Below are positions 8,760-18,569 of a DNA stretch of 64,000 bases, piece after piece. This stretch comes from Allorhodopirellula heiligendammensis (lineage in GTDB: Bacteria; Planctomycetota; Planctomycetia; Pirellulales; Pirellulaceae): positions 2,019,015-2,083,014 of the forward strand of contig NZ_SJPU01000001.1 of assembly GCF_007860105.1 (NCBI RefSeq), read 5' to 3'. A program made the translations under genes and the position numbers. Within the stretch, counting starts at the first letter, position 1; each line of letters opens with the position of its first letter. The notes beneath the pieces were generated by a model. It saw nothing but the letters and a program-made list of their open reading frames with translations. It did no database searches and had not been told where the DNA came from.

Positions 8760-9239
8760 CTAGAGATCAAAAGAGATCTTCAAGATTTTGAATTTAATTT
8801 TGCCGGCCGGGACATCGATTTCAGCTTCCTCGCCAACCTTTTTGCCCAGCAGACCTTGCCCGAAGGGACTCGTTACCAGAATTTTTCCAGCGTCATAGTC
8901 TTCATCTCCCGCACCGACGAGCGTGAATTGCTCTTCGTCCCCATAGGCGACGTCTTCCACAGTCACCGTGCAACCAAAGACGACCTCGTCCTTGGGTAAC
9001 TTTGACAAGTCGATGATCGAAGCGCGCGCAATTTTATCCTTGAGCTCGTTGATTTTAGCCATCAACATTCCCTGATTCTCACGCTGGGCGTGATACTCCG
9101 CGTTCTCCTTGAGATCACCTTCCTCACGAGCTTCCGCTATTTTCTCGGTGACGAGCGGCATTTCCACGTTTTCGAGACGGTGAATCTCCGCCTTGATTTT
9201 GTTGTATCCCTCGCGGGTCATGGGGACGGATTCAACCAT
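8760..9239 (-). CDS. greA: Transcription elongation factor GreA
   Basis: Binds RNA polymerase and stimulates cleavage of backtracked transcripts. From the ATG at 9239 ([15 protein letters not shown]) it has 159 residues, the standard length; an upstream in-frame ATG at 9290 would add an unlikely Phe/Trp-rich head. The N-terminal coiled coil carries the acidic tip [12 protein letters not shown], and the C-terminal FKBP-like domain contains the conserved [15 protein letters not shown] stretch. It is transcribed on the minus strand after yacG, 153 bases apart. Confidence 0.97.
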   Translation of the reverse strand: MVESVPMTREGYNKIKAEIHRLENVEMPLVTEKIAEAREEGDLKENAEYHAQRENQGMLMAKINELKDKIARASIIDLSKLPKDEVVFGCTVTVEDVAYGDEEQFTLVGAGDEDYDAGKILVTSPFGQGLLGKKVGEEAEIDVPAGKIKFKILKISFDL

Positions 9240-9392
9240 GCCTGTCATCCTGAAAGTTCGCAGAAACCAAAAAAGAAACCTTTCCCACACCCAAGTGTTG
9301 GAAAAGGCTGCCGTGACGAATCAAAGATCATCCATTGTGACCAAGTCCGGACGGTGCGACAAGTGCCATCCGGAGATGCCACCGGGACAGAA

Positions 9393-9614
9393 TCATTCCC
9401 GGTAAGGTTCGTCGGATTCTTCTCGATATTCCACCGGGGTGTCCTCGGCGTCGCCTTCGAAAGGCACTCCAATTTCTTCGTTGAACCACCTCCCCAGGTC
9501 AATCAGCTGGCATCGGGAAGTGCAAAATGGCGGCGTCGGCGACTCGTCAGAAAGGAATTTTCTTGCACAAGTTGGGCACGTCATGGGAACCGGTTTCATG
9601 CTGGAGGCATCCAT
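9393..9614 (-). CDS. yacG: YacG-type zinc-binding protein
   Basis: A small zinc protein; E. coli YacG binds GyrB and inhibits gyrase. The CPTCARKF and FCTSRCQ cysteine pairs form the C4 zinc site and are followed by the family hallmark IDLGRWFNEE. The tail is acidic. It is 73 residues from the ATG at 9614; an internal ATG at 9599 (MKPVPMTCPTC) would be closer to the family's usual N-terminus. Confidence 0.9.
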   Translation of the reverse strand: MDASSMKPVPMTCPTCARKFLSDESPTPPFCTSRCQLIDLGRWFNEEIGVPFEGDAEDTPVEYREESDEPYRE

Positions 9615-9710
9615 GAATGAGAACTATACCTAAGAATGGGGGGCAGAGAGGACGTCGCACGTGACTCTTTAGCTTACAATAGAACGCTCTCCTTGAAATA
9701 CCATGGACTG

Positions 9711-10901
9711 ATGATCATGTCGCCCGCGTTCCCCATTTCAGCTCGTCGACGTGGCCCACGAGTCGCTCGTTGGTCCACTGTCCTGATCGTGATCGTGACG
9801 TTTTCATCATCCGCGAACGCGCAGTCGGACGACACCGCTCAACCTGGGGCGGGCTCGCAAGTTACGGAGTCGCCGAACCTCACCTATTCTGATGCTGTTG
9901 TAGAAAAAGCTGATCGCGTGCTGTTCGACGCGGGCATGCGACGCAGTGGCAATACCATTCAAAGCACACAGTCGGCAGAGCTGTCACGTCTCATCAGTAG
10001 TCTTGCTCGGGACCGTCGCGAACTCCGACTCCAGCAGAAAGCGTTCGCTGAAAACCAGGGCAAGCTCGCGGAGTTGGAACACAAAATTGATCAACTGCGA
10101 CACAACGATGGTGATTTGAACCTCGAACTCGCTCGTGTCGCCGGACTCGATGTAGGCAAGAACAACCGCCTGGTTGCGTTGATCAATGCCACCCGCACCC
10201 AAATCGGACAGCTCCGTAAACAAGGCACCGAATACGAAAAGGCCATGCAGGTGGCGCGAGGGGAACTGAATACGGCCGAGCAAGAGTACGCAGAATCGGT
10301 GTTCCAAATTCGTAAACAGCTCGACGATTTGGAGCAATCAATCGAGGTGAAACTGGCAGATCGGCACGTGCAGATTGCGTTAACAGTGATGCAGGCCAAT
10401 TTCAACGTTCCCGCTGACGTGGATGCCGACCAAATTATGCGCGTGGTCGAGGCTCGATTACGCGAATTTGAAAAGGAAGTGTTCCAAGAAACCATTGCGT
10501 TGGATACCACCGGCAGCGGTCCCCTATTCACGATGGTCAGCGTCAATCGGCAATCCATCCGCATGATCGTCGACAGCGGAGCCACACTGGTGACGTTGCC
10601 TGCCGAAGCTGCGGAAGAATTGCAGGTGTCGGTTCCTGACGACGCCCCCATTTTACGCATGCAACTCGCCAATGGGCAGCAAATCAGCGGCCGTCGGGTG
10701 TCTCTGGCCAGCGTCAGGGTGGGCCAGTTCGAAGCGAAAGATGTCGACGCGGTCGTGCTCGAACCCATCGACCATCGAGCCCAACCGCTTCTCGGCCTGA
10801 GCTATCTCAATCGATATAAGTTTGAGTTAGACTCCGCGGGAAAGACGCTCGGGCTGCTACGTGTTGATGAGTCCGACGCTCAAGACGCGAAGAATCGTTG
10901 A
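9711..10901 (+). CDS. Exported coiled-coil protein with retropepsin-like aspartic protease domain
   Basis: Likely a membrane-attached or periplasmic aspartic protease. The ATG at 9711 (or 9717) leads into a signal peptide (RWSTVLIVIVTFSSSANAQ). A charged region of about 150 residues, heptad-like and rich in Leu, Gln and Glu, follows and should form a coiled coil. The C-terminal 120 residues match the clan AA retropepsin-like group: RMIVDSGATLVTLP with the catalytic Asp near residue 288, then a second half ending LLGLSYLNRYKFELD. A single DSGA motif implies that it acts as a dimer. Its TGA overlaps the mutM ATG by one base (TGATG), so the two are probably co-translated, although no shared function is obvious. 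Confidence 0.8.
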   Translation: MIMSPAFPISARRRGPRVARWSTVLIVIVTFSSSANAQSDDTAQPGAGSQVTESPNLTYSDAVVEKADRVLFDAGMRRSGNTIQSTQSAELSRLISSLARDRRELRLQQKAFAENQGKLAELEHKIDQLRHNDGDLNLELARVAGLDVGKNNRLVALINATRTQIGQLRKQGTEYEKAMQVARGELNTAEQEYAESVFQIRKQLDDLEQSIEVKLADRHVQIALTVMQANFNVPADVDADQIMRVVEARLREFEKEVFQETIALDTTGSGPLFTMVSVNRQSIRMIVDSGATLVTLPAEAAEELQVSVPDDAPILRMQLANGQQISGRRVSLASVRVGQFEAKDVDAVVLEPIDHRAQPLLGLSYLNRYKFELDSAGKTLGLLRVDESDAQDAKNR

Positions 10902-11848
10902 TGCCGGAGTTACCGGAAGTCGAAACGATGTGCCGTGGCATTCGCCCAATCGTTGGGATGAGAGTGGCGACAGTGACGCAGCCCCCGTGCCCTTGCCGCC
11001 CGTGCGTAGTGGAACCCGCGATCGGCGAGCTCCACCGTCGTCTCGCTGGCCAAGAAGTCATCGCGATTGAACGCCGAGGGAAACGGGTAGTGATCGTGTT
11101 CGAGCATGCAGATCGACTCATCATTGAACCGCGGATGAGCGGGCTGGTGCTCCTGGCCGACCCGCCCAACGCCGACTATCTCAGGCTGCGAATCGATTTT
11201 GCCGATGGCTCACTGGCACTCCATGAGCGCGACAGTGTAGCAGAATCATGCGATGACTCTGCTGTCGCCGCACCACGGTCGACTGCGGGACCGTTGCTGG
11301 TCTGGGACCGCCGCGGGCTCGGTACGATCCGCTTACTGAGTCCGGAGGAGTATGAAATACAGGTTAATTCTCGTTTGGGCGAAGATGCATTGACGATCTC
11401 CGCGGAGGAGCTGCGACGTTGTCTCGGCGGCAGTGGGCGGGCGATCAAGGTCGCTCTCCTCGACCAAACAGCGGTCGCCGGAATTGGGAATCTGTACGCT
11501 GCAGAAATCCTGTTCGTTGCTGGCGTCGATCCAAGGGTGCGGTGTAGCAAGCTCAGCCGCCCGCAATGGTCACGTTTACACGTCGCTATCGGCGATGTAC
11601 TGCGTGAAGCGATCACTCATGAAGGCAGTACGCTGAGCGATGGCACCTATCGCAATGCGCTCAATAGGTCGGGCGGCTACCAAAATATGCATCGTGTTTA
11701 CGACCGGGCTGGGGAGATCTGCCCGCGTTGTCGCGAGGGGACAATCGAGCGAATCGTTCAAGCCCAGCGATCCACATTCTTTTGCCCGCGGTGTCAACGG
11801 CGGACCGGAAAGCATGTGGCGGTTGGCGAAGTCTCCTCGCGCGACTAA
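10901..11848 (+). CDS. mutM: Formamidopyrimidine-DNA glycosylase (Fpg/MutM)
   Basis: Base-excision repair enzyme that removes oxidised purines such as 8-oxoguanine and nicks the abasic site. The start must be the second ATG of the ATGATG pair, because Pro2 of MPELPEVET is the catalytic nucleophile and Glu3 follows. Further landmarks are RRGKRVVIVF with the catalytic-domain lysine, EPRMSG, the H2TH segment GIGNLYAAEILF, and a C-terminal C4 zinc finger (CPRC ... CPRC). It is slightly longer than typical (315 residues), with a polar insertion around residues 108-130. Confidence 0.96.
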   Translation: MPELPEVETMCRGIRPIVGMRVATVTQPPCPCRPCVVEPAIGELHRRLAGQEVIAIERRGKRVVIVFEHADRLIIEPRMSGLVLLADPPNADYLRLRIDFADGSLALHERDSVAESCDDSAVAAPRSTAGPLLVWDRRGLGTIRLLSPEEYEIQVNSRLGEDALTISAEELRRCLGGSGRAIKVALLDQTAVAGIGNLYAAEILFVAGVDPRVRCSKLSRPQWSRLHVAIGDVLREAITHEGSTLSDGTYRNALNRSGGYQNMHRVYDRAGEICPRCREGTIERIVQAQRSTFFCPRCQRRTGKHVAVGEVSSRD

Positions 11849-11910
11849 TATCTGCGGCGTCCGAGCTTCCTTTCCATCCGTGACTCCTCCTTCGATACCA
11901 CTCATTGCCC

Positions 11911-12273
11911 GTGCCTGAATCGCTTGCACCGCTCGATCGCCTGATGGCGACGCTCACCCGACGCGCCGCTGAACGCCCGTCGGGCTCATATACGACAAAA
12001 TTGCTCGATGGTGGCGCAGCGGCAATCGGAGCGAAGATTCGGGAGGAAGCGGAGGAATTGATCGAGGCGGCGGCTGAAAGCGGCCAGGACGGGCGCAACC
12101 ACACAGTTTATGAAGCCGGCGATCTGATTTACCACACACTTGTCATGCTCGCTTGGCGAGGCATTTCGCTCGACGAGGTTGCTGCGGAACTCGCTCGCCG
12201 TGAAGGCACCTCGGGGCTGGCCGAAAAGGCCGCCCGGAACTCCGACCAAGACCAATCGAGGACCCAGCCATGA
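11911..12273 (+). CDS. hisE: Phosphoribosyl-ATP pyrophosphatase HisE
   Basis: Second step of histidine synthesis: hydrolyses PR-ATP to PR-AMP. It is an alpha-helical MazG-like protein with SYTTKLLDGG, KIREEAEELIEAA and YEAGDLIYHTLVML, which carry the metal-binding acidic residues. The start is not ATG: GTG at 11911 (or TTG at 11905) gives the family's usual N-terminus, while the first in-frame ATG at 11944 would also spare the core. Its end overlaps hisG by four bases (ATGA). Confidence 0.92.
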   Translation: MPESLAPLDRLMATLTRRAAERPSGSYTTKLLDGGAAAIGAKIREEAEELIEAAAESGQDGRNHTVYEAGDLIYHTLVMLAWRGISLDEVAAELARREGTSGLAEKAARNSDQDQSRTQP

Positions 12274-13130
12274 TTTCTGACTCACATCTGCGACTCGGTA
12301 TTCCTAGCAAAGGACGCTTGAGCGAACTTGCCACAGATTTATTGTCACAGGCTGGATTGCGTTTTCGCCGGCAAAATCGCGGCCTGTTCGCCCGCGTCAG
12401 CGGCATGAGTGTCGATCTCGTGTACCTGCGCACCGATGATATCCCGACGCTCTGCGCTGAGGGCGCTATCGACATGGGAATTACCGGCGGTGATCTTGTC
12501 GAGGAATCCGGCGCAGCGGTTCAGGAACGTATGAAATTTGGAGTAGGTCGCTGTCGACTCGCGTTCTGCGTGCCTGACGACACCAAGATTGCATCGGCCT
12601 CGGAACTGGATGGAAAACGAGTTGCCACCAGCTTCCCCAACGTTACCCGTCGATATCTGGCCGATCATGGTGCGACAGCCCATCTCGTCTCGCTCGCAGG
12701 CAGCGTTGAGGCGATGATCCAGCTGGGTGTTGCCGATGCAATCGTCGACCTGGTCGAAACCGGCAGCACGCTGGCCGCCAACCGTCTCCGCATCCTCGAA
12801 GAAATTGGGCACTATGAAACCGTCCTGATCCAAAACGAAAGCCGGCGTCTCGGTGACGTTGCTGACAGCCTGGTCCAGCGACTTGAAGGCGTCGTCATCG
12901 CCCGCGACTACTCCCTGATCCAGTACAACGTGCCTCGCGCCGGATTGGCGGCTGCGGAAAAGGTTACTCCGGGATTTAATTCCCCCACTATCAACTCGCT
13001 TGAAGATCCTGACTGGTGCAGCGTGCAGGTAATGGTTCGTCGTGGCGAAGTCGTTGATGTGATGGACCAGCTCAAAGCGATCGGCGCTACAGCCGTGTTC
13101 GAAATGACTCTCAACAACTGTCGGTTGTAA
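12270..13130 (+). CDS. hisG: ATP phosphoribosyltransferase HisG, long form
   Basis: First committed step of histidine synthesis, joining ATP and PRPP. At 286 residues it is the long, self-sufficient form with a C-terminal ACT-like regulatory domain for histidine feedback. Visible motifs are GIPSKGRL at the N-terminus, DMGITGGDLVEE, and the PRPP-binding DLVETGSTLAANRL. The last 75 residues are the ACT-like part (VQVMVRRGEVVDVMDQLKAIGA). It is translationally coupled to hisE by the ATGA overlap; no other his gene is in the window. Confidence 0.96.
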   Translation: MISDSHLRLGIPSKGRLSELATDLLSQAGLRFRRQNRGLFARVSGMSVDLVYLRTDDIPTLCAEGAIDMGITGGDLVEESGAAVQERMKFGVGRCRLAFCVPDDTKIASASELDGKRVATSFPNVTRRYLADHGATAHLVSLAGSVEAMIQLGVADAIVDLVETGSTLAANRLRILEEIGHYETVLIQNESRRLGDVADSLVQRLEGVVIARDYSLIQYNVPRAGLAAAEKVTPGFNSPTINSLEDPDWCSVQVMVRRGEVVDVMDQLKAIGATAVFEMTLNNCRL

Positions 13131-13871
13131 CCGCTCTCGCATACATCCCTACCGACGAAGCGAGTTCGTCAGTGGGCCGCGTGCAAATCCATAGAGCGAC
13201 AACGCTGCGCTCAATCCGCTCCCGCTCGACCGCCGCGGCGTGAACGCCGAGAGTGTCGCTGGAGTTTCTCATTCATCCCGCTCTGCTCGCCGATCATCTG
13301 CATTGGTCATGGTGCCAATGCAGGCGGCGCGCCTCAGCGTTGCTCCATGAGCCTCGGCGCTCTCGCCGCTAGCCATCTTTCTGCGATGGCTTCATCTCAA
13401 CGCATCAATATGATTTTAAAGCGTTGCCATCTCGAAATGCTCCGCCACTGCTGACCGAGAAGGCGAAGGCAGTGACAGCACGGCAACCCAACAACGCGCG
13501 GTGCATCGTGCAACCCATTCGCGGATGGCAACGCTAAAACCGCCAGCATCGACGATGCAAAAGCACAACGGTTGCCGCGTCACGCGCCCCCCACTTTTCG
13601 AGGGACTTAGGTCCGATTCCGGCTGCCGACTCACCCGGGATGGTTGAGCCCGACCTCTTTTCCCAAACGGTACGAGCAGCGACTCGGTTCACGCCAATTA
13701 GCGTGCGGGGCACTACCCGCTGGAATTGATGTTTGCCCCACGAGCATTGATAGGCTACAGTGGCGTAAAGGACGCCATCCCATGCGATCGACACGGGTCA
13801 TGCGGCATGGTGCCCCACCTCTTCTATGTGAGCTTTTGTTCACTTATCTTTTTCCATTTAGGAGATTCGAC
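13131..13871. other. Gene-free region between hisG and the DUF1559 gene
   Basis: 741 bases without a supported gene. Two small hairpins are visible: gacgaa/ttcgtc at 13154-13170, 24 bases past hisG, and agccatc/gatggct at 13371-13391. Either could act in transcript ending, but neither has a U-tract. The end should hold the promoter of the DUF1559 gene. Confidence 0.5.
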
Positions 13872-15107
13872 GTGTCACATCAACCTCGTAGTGTCAGGGG
13901 GTTCACGTTAGTGGAACTTCTGGTCGTCATCGCCATCATCGGCGTGCTGGTTGGGCTGCTATTGCCCGCCGTGCAGGCAGCCCGGGAAGCCGCTCGGCGG
14001 ATGAGTTGCAGTAACAATTTCAAGCAGATCGGACTGGCCGTCCACAATTATCATTCGGCATACAACAACTTGCCTGTGCATGCATCAGGCACTTACGCGG
14101 TAGGCGGTCGCGATCCATGGGACGTCAATCCCGGTCGCGAAATCTCATCGAATAAGCGGCTATCGTTCTTGGTAGGTCTCACTCCATTCTTGGAGCAACA
14201 GGCTCTGTGGGCTCAAATATCCAACCCGCTGGCGATCAACTCAAATGGCTCTGCGAAATCACCGCCATGGCAGGCGATGGGCCCGCACCCTGATCGTGTT
14301 CAATATCCGCCCTGGGCGACCGAAGTTAAAACGCTCCGCTGCCCCAGCGACCCCGGGACGGGCCTGCCATCCTTGGGGCGGACCAACTATGCGGCATGCA
14401 TGGGTGATTCTGCGGTCTATTCGCGAGACTCTTATCTCGATGTTGATGAAGTCGCGTCCGGTGCTGTGTTGCCTTACGCTTCCGACACCGCCCACGCCAA
14501 TGCCTCTGGATCTGCTCAGCGTGGGATGTTTGTGAACGGTCGAGCGATCAAGTTCCGTGATACACTCGATGGACTCTCCAATACAATCATGTGCGGCGAG
14601 ATCACCACCGACCTCGGCGATAACGACAACCGAACCACAGTGCCTACCAACGTTGGCGGGCATGCGTCGCCCAATGAAAAAAATCAGTGTCGACTCGATC
14701 CGTCTTATGCGGAGCCATACATCGACCCAGAACGTCCTAGTTTCTGGATCTCAGCTGGGTTGACCAAGAACGCGACATGGGGTCGAGGGTACCGCTGGCA
14801 CGATTACATGCCTCCTTACTCGCAGATGACGACTGTCTTGGGGCCCAACAAGCAACTGTGCTCGGAAGGTCGTGACCATCGCGATGTTGTGACTCCGCCC
14901 TCGAGCCGACACCAAGGCGGCGTGCACGTCCTGATGGGCGATGGTGCGGTCCGATTTGTCACCGATTCAATTGAAGCGGGCAACAAGAATGCACCACAAG
15001 TCGCCAACCGTGCAGGTTCGCCAGCGCCGGGTAGCCAGAGCCCGTTTGGGCTATGGGGATCGCTGGGTTCGCGTGCTGCACGGGAAGTCATTAGCGGTGA
15101 CTTCTAA
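13872..15107 (+). CDS. DUF1559 family protein with type II secretion-like prepilin N-terminus
   Basis: One of the many DUF1559 proteins of planctomycetes, pseudopilin-like and of unknown exact role. The GTG at 13872 is chosen because AGGAG at 13860-13864 lies seven bases upstream and the protein then starts [19 protein letters not shown], a prepilin-peptidase leader (cleavage between G and F) followed by a membrane helix. The rest carries the family signatures: [21 protein letters not shown] just after the helix, SNTIMCGE in the middle, and [17 protein letters not shown] (the H-x-DG motif) near the end. It is 411 residues, a normal size. The 58-residue lipoprotein downstream is a common companion of this family. 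Confidence 0.93.
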   Translation: MSHQPRSVRGFTLVELLVVIAIIGVLVGLLLPAVQAAREAARRMSCSNNFKQIGLAVHNYHSAYNNLPVHASGTYAVGGRDPWDVNPGREISSNKRLSFLVGLTPFLEQQALWAQISNPLAINSNGSAKSPPWQAMGPHPDRVQYPPWATEVKTLRCPSDPGTGLPSLGRTNYAACMGDSAVYSRDSYLDVDEVASGAVLPYASDTAHANASGSAQRGMFVNGRAIKFRDTLDGLSNTIMCGEITTDLGDNDNRTTVPTNVGGHASPNEKNQCRLDPSYAEPYIDPERPSFWISAGLTKNATWGRGYRWHDYMPPYSQMTTVLGPNKQLCSEGRDHRDVVTPPSSRHQGGVHVLMGDGAVRFVTDSIEAGNKNAPQVANRAGSPAPGSQSPFGLWGSLGSRAAREVISGDF

Positions 15108-15326
15108 GACTTGCCCGCCTCGGTACGGAGTGGCCACGGTCACTCCGCGTTTCCCTGGGGAGATGCCGCCGCCGATCTGAACCGCCCGATGCGGAATTCT
15201 GCAGCGCGTGCTGATGCCATCCCGAAACCACAGCCCCGGGGTCATTGTCGACATCTCGCGATACCAAGTCGTTCGCGAGATGCCACCCCCTGTCAATCCA
15301 ACTCACTCAATTCCAAAACATGTGAA

Positions 15327-15503
15327 ATGAAAAAACTAACTTTTTCTATAGGTCTCCTGTGCGTCTCCATCATTCTCGGTGGCTGCGATTCGCAGGGTAC
15401 ATCCAACATCGTCGATGGTGCCGAAGATGCGAAAATCGCTGAGTACGAGAAAGCCTTGGCAGAAGCCGATGCGATGTCAGAAGGGTACGAGGGCGTGAAA
15501 TAA
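15327..15503 (+). CDS. Small lipoprotein downstream of DUF1559 gene
   Basis: 58 residues: MKKLTFSIGLLCVSIILGGC gives a short basic head, hydrophobic core and an LGGC lipobox, so the mature protein should be lipid-anchored and only about 40 residues long. The mature part is acidic, with a helical Glu/Ala-rich stretch (EYEKALAEADAM). Such tiny lipoproteins often follow DUF1559 genes in planctomycetes; their role is unknown. It is followed 18 bases on by a strong hairpin. Confidence 0.8.
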   Translation: MKKLTFSIGLLCVSIILGGCDSQGTSNIVDGAEDAKIAEYEKALAEADAMSEGYEGVK

Positions 15504-15521
15504 CCACCTCCACGACCTCGC

Positions 15522-15557
15522 GATCGCCGCGCCCGGTTCACGCGGGGCGCGGCGATC
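15522..15557 (+). terminator. Strong GC-rich hairpin after the small lipoprotein
   Basis: Perfect 13-base arms: gatcgccgcgccc at 15522-15534 pairs with gggcgcggcgatc at 15545-15557, with a ten-base loop. There is no run of T after the stem, so it is either a U-less terminator or a 3'-end stabilising structure. Confidence 0.6.
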
Positions 15558-15858
15558 TGCGGGACCTTTGACGAATCGGTTAAGCATTTCCAATACCATA
15601 TCGCATGCCAGCGTCACCGCTTAGAAAACGGTCACCCGTCCACCCCGTGCAGCGGTGCGATAGAGATTTTCTGGCTTGTCTCCAGTGCTCCAGTGCTCCA
15701 GAAGATGTTCGCGAAATTTGAATGGCAATCGTGAGTGGGAACTGCCAAGAGAAATAGAGCTCCGCGAAACTGAAGAATACATCACCATATTCCGGCGCTG
15801 CGTCTCAACTTACATTCATGTGCGTGCTGCTGGTTGGCCGGCGCTTACACGTTCCCCA
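15558..15858. other. Intergenic, convergent ends
   Basis: 301 bases between the hairpin and the end of the oppositely oriented antiporter gene. Apart from a short 'cagtgctc' duplication near 15681-15697, nothing was recognised. Confidence 0.4.
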
Positions 15859-17235
15859 CTAGCCCTCACCCGCCGTTCGCGCGCGTCTGTCTCGAAACCG
15901 AATCACTGGTGAGGCAGACACGCCGTGAACGACGACCGACAAGGCGATCGTAAAGGCACACGCGGCCCACAACAGGTTTTCGTCCCGAAACTCTCCTTCA
16001 TGCACCCCGTACGCCAAGTAGTAAAGGCATCCGATTCCGCGAATGCCAAAAAAGCTTGCGATACATCGGTCCAGACCTGACAGCCGTTTCTCGCCCGCTA
16101 GTGCGACCATTCCTGCGCCGGGACGCACCACGAATATCAGTAGCACCCCCAACAGTGCCGCTTCCCATGTTAATGACGCAAATAGGCCGCCTGCGATCGC
16201 GCCTCCCAAAGCGATCAGGATCCCCGTCATGAGCAACTGCTCCGCCTGTTCGGCAAAAATGTGCAGCGACTGGTGCGATTGTTGCGTAGGCTCTCGGTGG
16301 CGGATGGTTAAACCGCCAATAAACACAGCCAGGAAACCATAACCTCCAACGCATTCGGTCAGGCTATACAATAGCAATGTTGCGGCCAATGCTCCCACCC
16401 CGACGTTCATCTTTTCCTGCTCCGATTTAACGGGCAGACGCAACAGAACGTGCGTCAGCACCCAGCCGACGGCAACGCCTGCGGTAACACCCGCGAAAAC
16501 ACGGTAGAAAACGTCAATTAATAACCATTGGGTAAACCAATCGCTCGCTGAAAGTCCTCCGGTCAACATGAACAGTGACAGGTAAGTGAATGGAAAAGCC
16601 AAAGAATCGTTCAACCCTGCCTCGGACGTAAGGGTAAAACGAAGTTCGTCCTCCCGTTCCGCAGGCGCTCGGTTCGGCGATCTCCCCTCGTCGCTCGCCA
16701 CCCTTTCATCATCGGGCACTTCCGGTTCAGGCTCACCAACTTGCACGTCTGAAGCCAAAACAGGGTCGGTTGGAGCGAGCGCTGCGGCCAGCAAGACGGC
16801 CGCCGCGGGTGCCAGGCCAACCATCCACCAGCCCAATAGGGCGACGCCGACCATCGTCAGCGGCATGCAGATCCCGAGCATCCTCCAAGTCGAACTCCAG
16901 GTGCGTAGGTTCGGCAATCGATCAATCTTCAACCCCACCCCAAACAATGAGATGATCACTCCAATCTCTGTCAGGTGAACGGCAATTGATCCGTGCTGTC
17001 GAGGGTCGGGCGGTGTAAGGCCCAGTGGCAGGGCAAACGCGATGTAGCCCAGGGCGAGGGCCAGAATCGGAAATGAGAATGGCAGATTCTCAAACCGATG
17101 CAATAATGCCGCTAATCCCAGCACGCCTAATCCAACGACAACCAGCGTGAGGTCGTAGGCTTCCAGCAAAATGAGCGTCTTGGATAATTCGATCAAAGGT
17201 TCCAGCTCCGTGTGATTCACACAGTTGGTCGTCAT
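15859..17235 (-). CDS. Cation:proton antiporter, Na+/H+ exchanger family
   Basis: A polytopic inner-membrane exchanger of 458 residues with about 12 hydrophobic segments. The ion-binding core is recognisable as APTDPVLASDVQVG followed by SEAGLNDSLAFPF, the arrangement seen in the CPA1/NhaP-type branch. Between these lies a charged cytoplasmic insertion of about 40 residues rich in Glu, Asp and Arg. A late FFGIRGIGCLYYLAYG helix with a conserved Arg is also typical. Which cation is moved cannot be read from the sequence. It is monocistronic as far as visible. Confidence 0.88.
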   Translation of the reverse strand: MTTNCVNHTELEPLIELSKTLILLEAYDLTLVVVGLGVLGLAALLHRFENLPFSFPILALALGYIAFALPLGLTPPDPRQHGSIAVHLTEIGVIISLFGVGLKIDRLPNLRTWSSTWRMLGICMPLTMVGVALLGWWMVGLAPAAAVLLAAALAPTDPVLASDVQVGEPEPEVPDDERVASDEGRSPNRAPAEREDELRFTLTSEAGLNDSLAFPFTYLSLFMLTGGLSASDWFTQWLLIDVFYRVFAGVTAGVAVGWVLTHVLLRLPVKSEQEKMNVGVGALAATLLLYSLTECVGGYGFLAVFIGGLTIRHREPTQQSHQSLHIFAEQAEQLLMTGILIALGGAIAGGLFASLTWEAALLGVLLIFVVRPGAGMVALAGEKRLSGLDRCIASFFGIRGIGCLYYLAYGVHEGEFRDENLLWAACAFTIALSVVVHGVSASPVIRFRDRRARTAGEG

Positions 17236-17973
17236 GTGGTTCGAGATTAGACAACAACACCAGCAAAATAGCTTCTCGGCGCGCCGCGTTGCACCAAGAG
17301 TTTAGATCTCAATTCAGCGGCCACATAGGACACCGCCCCCCACCTCAACGACATCCCGTCAGGGCCCCGGCCACTACTGTTCGGCACGACGTTGGGGCTG
17401 GCGGTTTTAATGCGGGTAGAAACATTTTTGCCGATCTCTCGAATCCGAAAAACACCTCGATGGATCGCCATTGTCGGAGAGGCAATGGGATCGGCTGCGT
17501 CACCGGTCCACTTGGCTGCGTCGCTTTTGAAAAAAACAATCTCAGGGCAGCGTCAACCCGATTCGGTACGCGACAAGCACAGAATCCCATGCAAAGCCGT
17601 TATCTCCATTTTTTGATATGAGCCTCCAGCTCCTCTTAGTGCGCAGCGCGATACTCGCATCCGCGTTGAAGTAAGACCTGTGCCCGTCACGCTTGAGATT
17701 CACCGGCGCGATGAGGGCCGTCGAAGAGGTCGCAGCGACGCCGCGACTCGGACCGGGGCGACGCGTCGAGCAGTGGGACGATCTACCGCAGGTAATCGGA
17801 GAAATTGGAGTAGGTGACCGTCCCGGTAGGCAAGAAAAAGAGAACTCAAGCGGCGAAAGAAAAACGACAAGCTGCTGACGCCCCCCGCAAACCGAACCGA
17901 AACCGTTGCGCCGCAGCAGCTTCGGCTTACGCCCGTGCCATTTTCCCCCGCCCGCTTCCGTCGGATGATCCGT
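17236..17973. other. Gene-free region upstream of the antiporter
   Basis: 738 bases. The right part (about 17700-17930) is GC-rich and contains a short basic open frame (17814-18029) that runs into the peroxiredoxin gene antisense and has no supporting signal. The antiporter promoter should be near 17236-17330. No repeats or RNA gene seen. Confidence 0.4.
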
Positions 17974-18537
17974 TTATTTCAGCGTTTGGATCACTTTCTC
18001 GACGGTCGCAGGATCTTGCTGGGCCTTGACGGCGGAATCCTTATGCACAATCTTTCCATCCCGATCGATTACGAATGTCCATCGCTTGGCGGTTGCGGTT
18101 CGCAACAGCGACGTTTGCTCCCCATCGATCTGTTTGACCACCGTCTTGTCGCCCAACGTCACAGGCACCCCAAATTTCTTGGCGACTTCCCCATCGTTGT
18201 CAGCCAACAAGGTGAAGTTTAATTCGTGAGCTTTCTTGAAGATCCGGTGGTTCTCCGCCGAGTCGCCGCTGACTCCCACGACTTCCACACCCGCCTCGGT
18301 AAAGTCCTCCATCTTGTCGCGATATCCACAGGCCTGTGCCGTGCAGCCACCGGTCATGTCTGCGGGATAGAAGTACAGGACAATGACCTTCTTGCCGATG
18401 TGTTCGGATGATTTCCAAACTTCGCCGGTGTCATCCTTAGCTTCAATACTGGGGGCTTTCTCACCGACGTCTACAGCGAACGCGGAAACCGAAACGAGAG
18501 CCAGGACTGCAAAAGTGAGGAAACGGTGGAATCGCAT
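17974..18537 (-). CDS. Exported peroxiredoxin, BCP/PrxQ type
   Basis: Thiol peroxidase that reduces hydrogen peroxide and organic peroxides. The ATG at 18537 starts a clear signal peptide (MRFHRFLTFAVLALVSVSAFA), so the enzyme acts outside the cytoplasm; an upstream ATG at 18573 would add 12 residues. The thioredoxin-fold core shows LYFYPADMTGGCTAQACGYRD: the peroxidatic Cys, with a second Cys five residues on, gives the PrxQ C-x4-C pair. Later WTFVIDRDGKIVHK is family-typical. Most BCP proteins are cytosolic, so the exported form is a planctomycete-style variant. Confidence 0.9.
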   Translation of the reverse strand: MRFHRFLTFAVLALVSVSAFAVDVGEKAPSIEAKDDTGEVWKSSEHIGKKVIVLYFYPADMTGGCTAQACGYRDKMEDFTEAGVEVVGVSGDSAENHRIFKKAHELNFTLLADNDGEVAKKFGVPVTLGDKTVVKQIDGEQTSLLRTATAKRWTFVIDRDGKIVHKDSAVKAQQDPATVEKVIQTLK

Positions 18538-18569
18538 GAGATATCTGTTATTCAATTGAAGGGAACAAT

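Noticed and set aside
17814-18029. Short basic protein (VGKKKRTQAAKEKRQAAD)
   Set aside because: No ribosome-binding site, overlaps the peroxiredoxin gene antisense, no known family.
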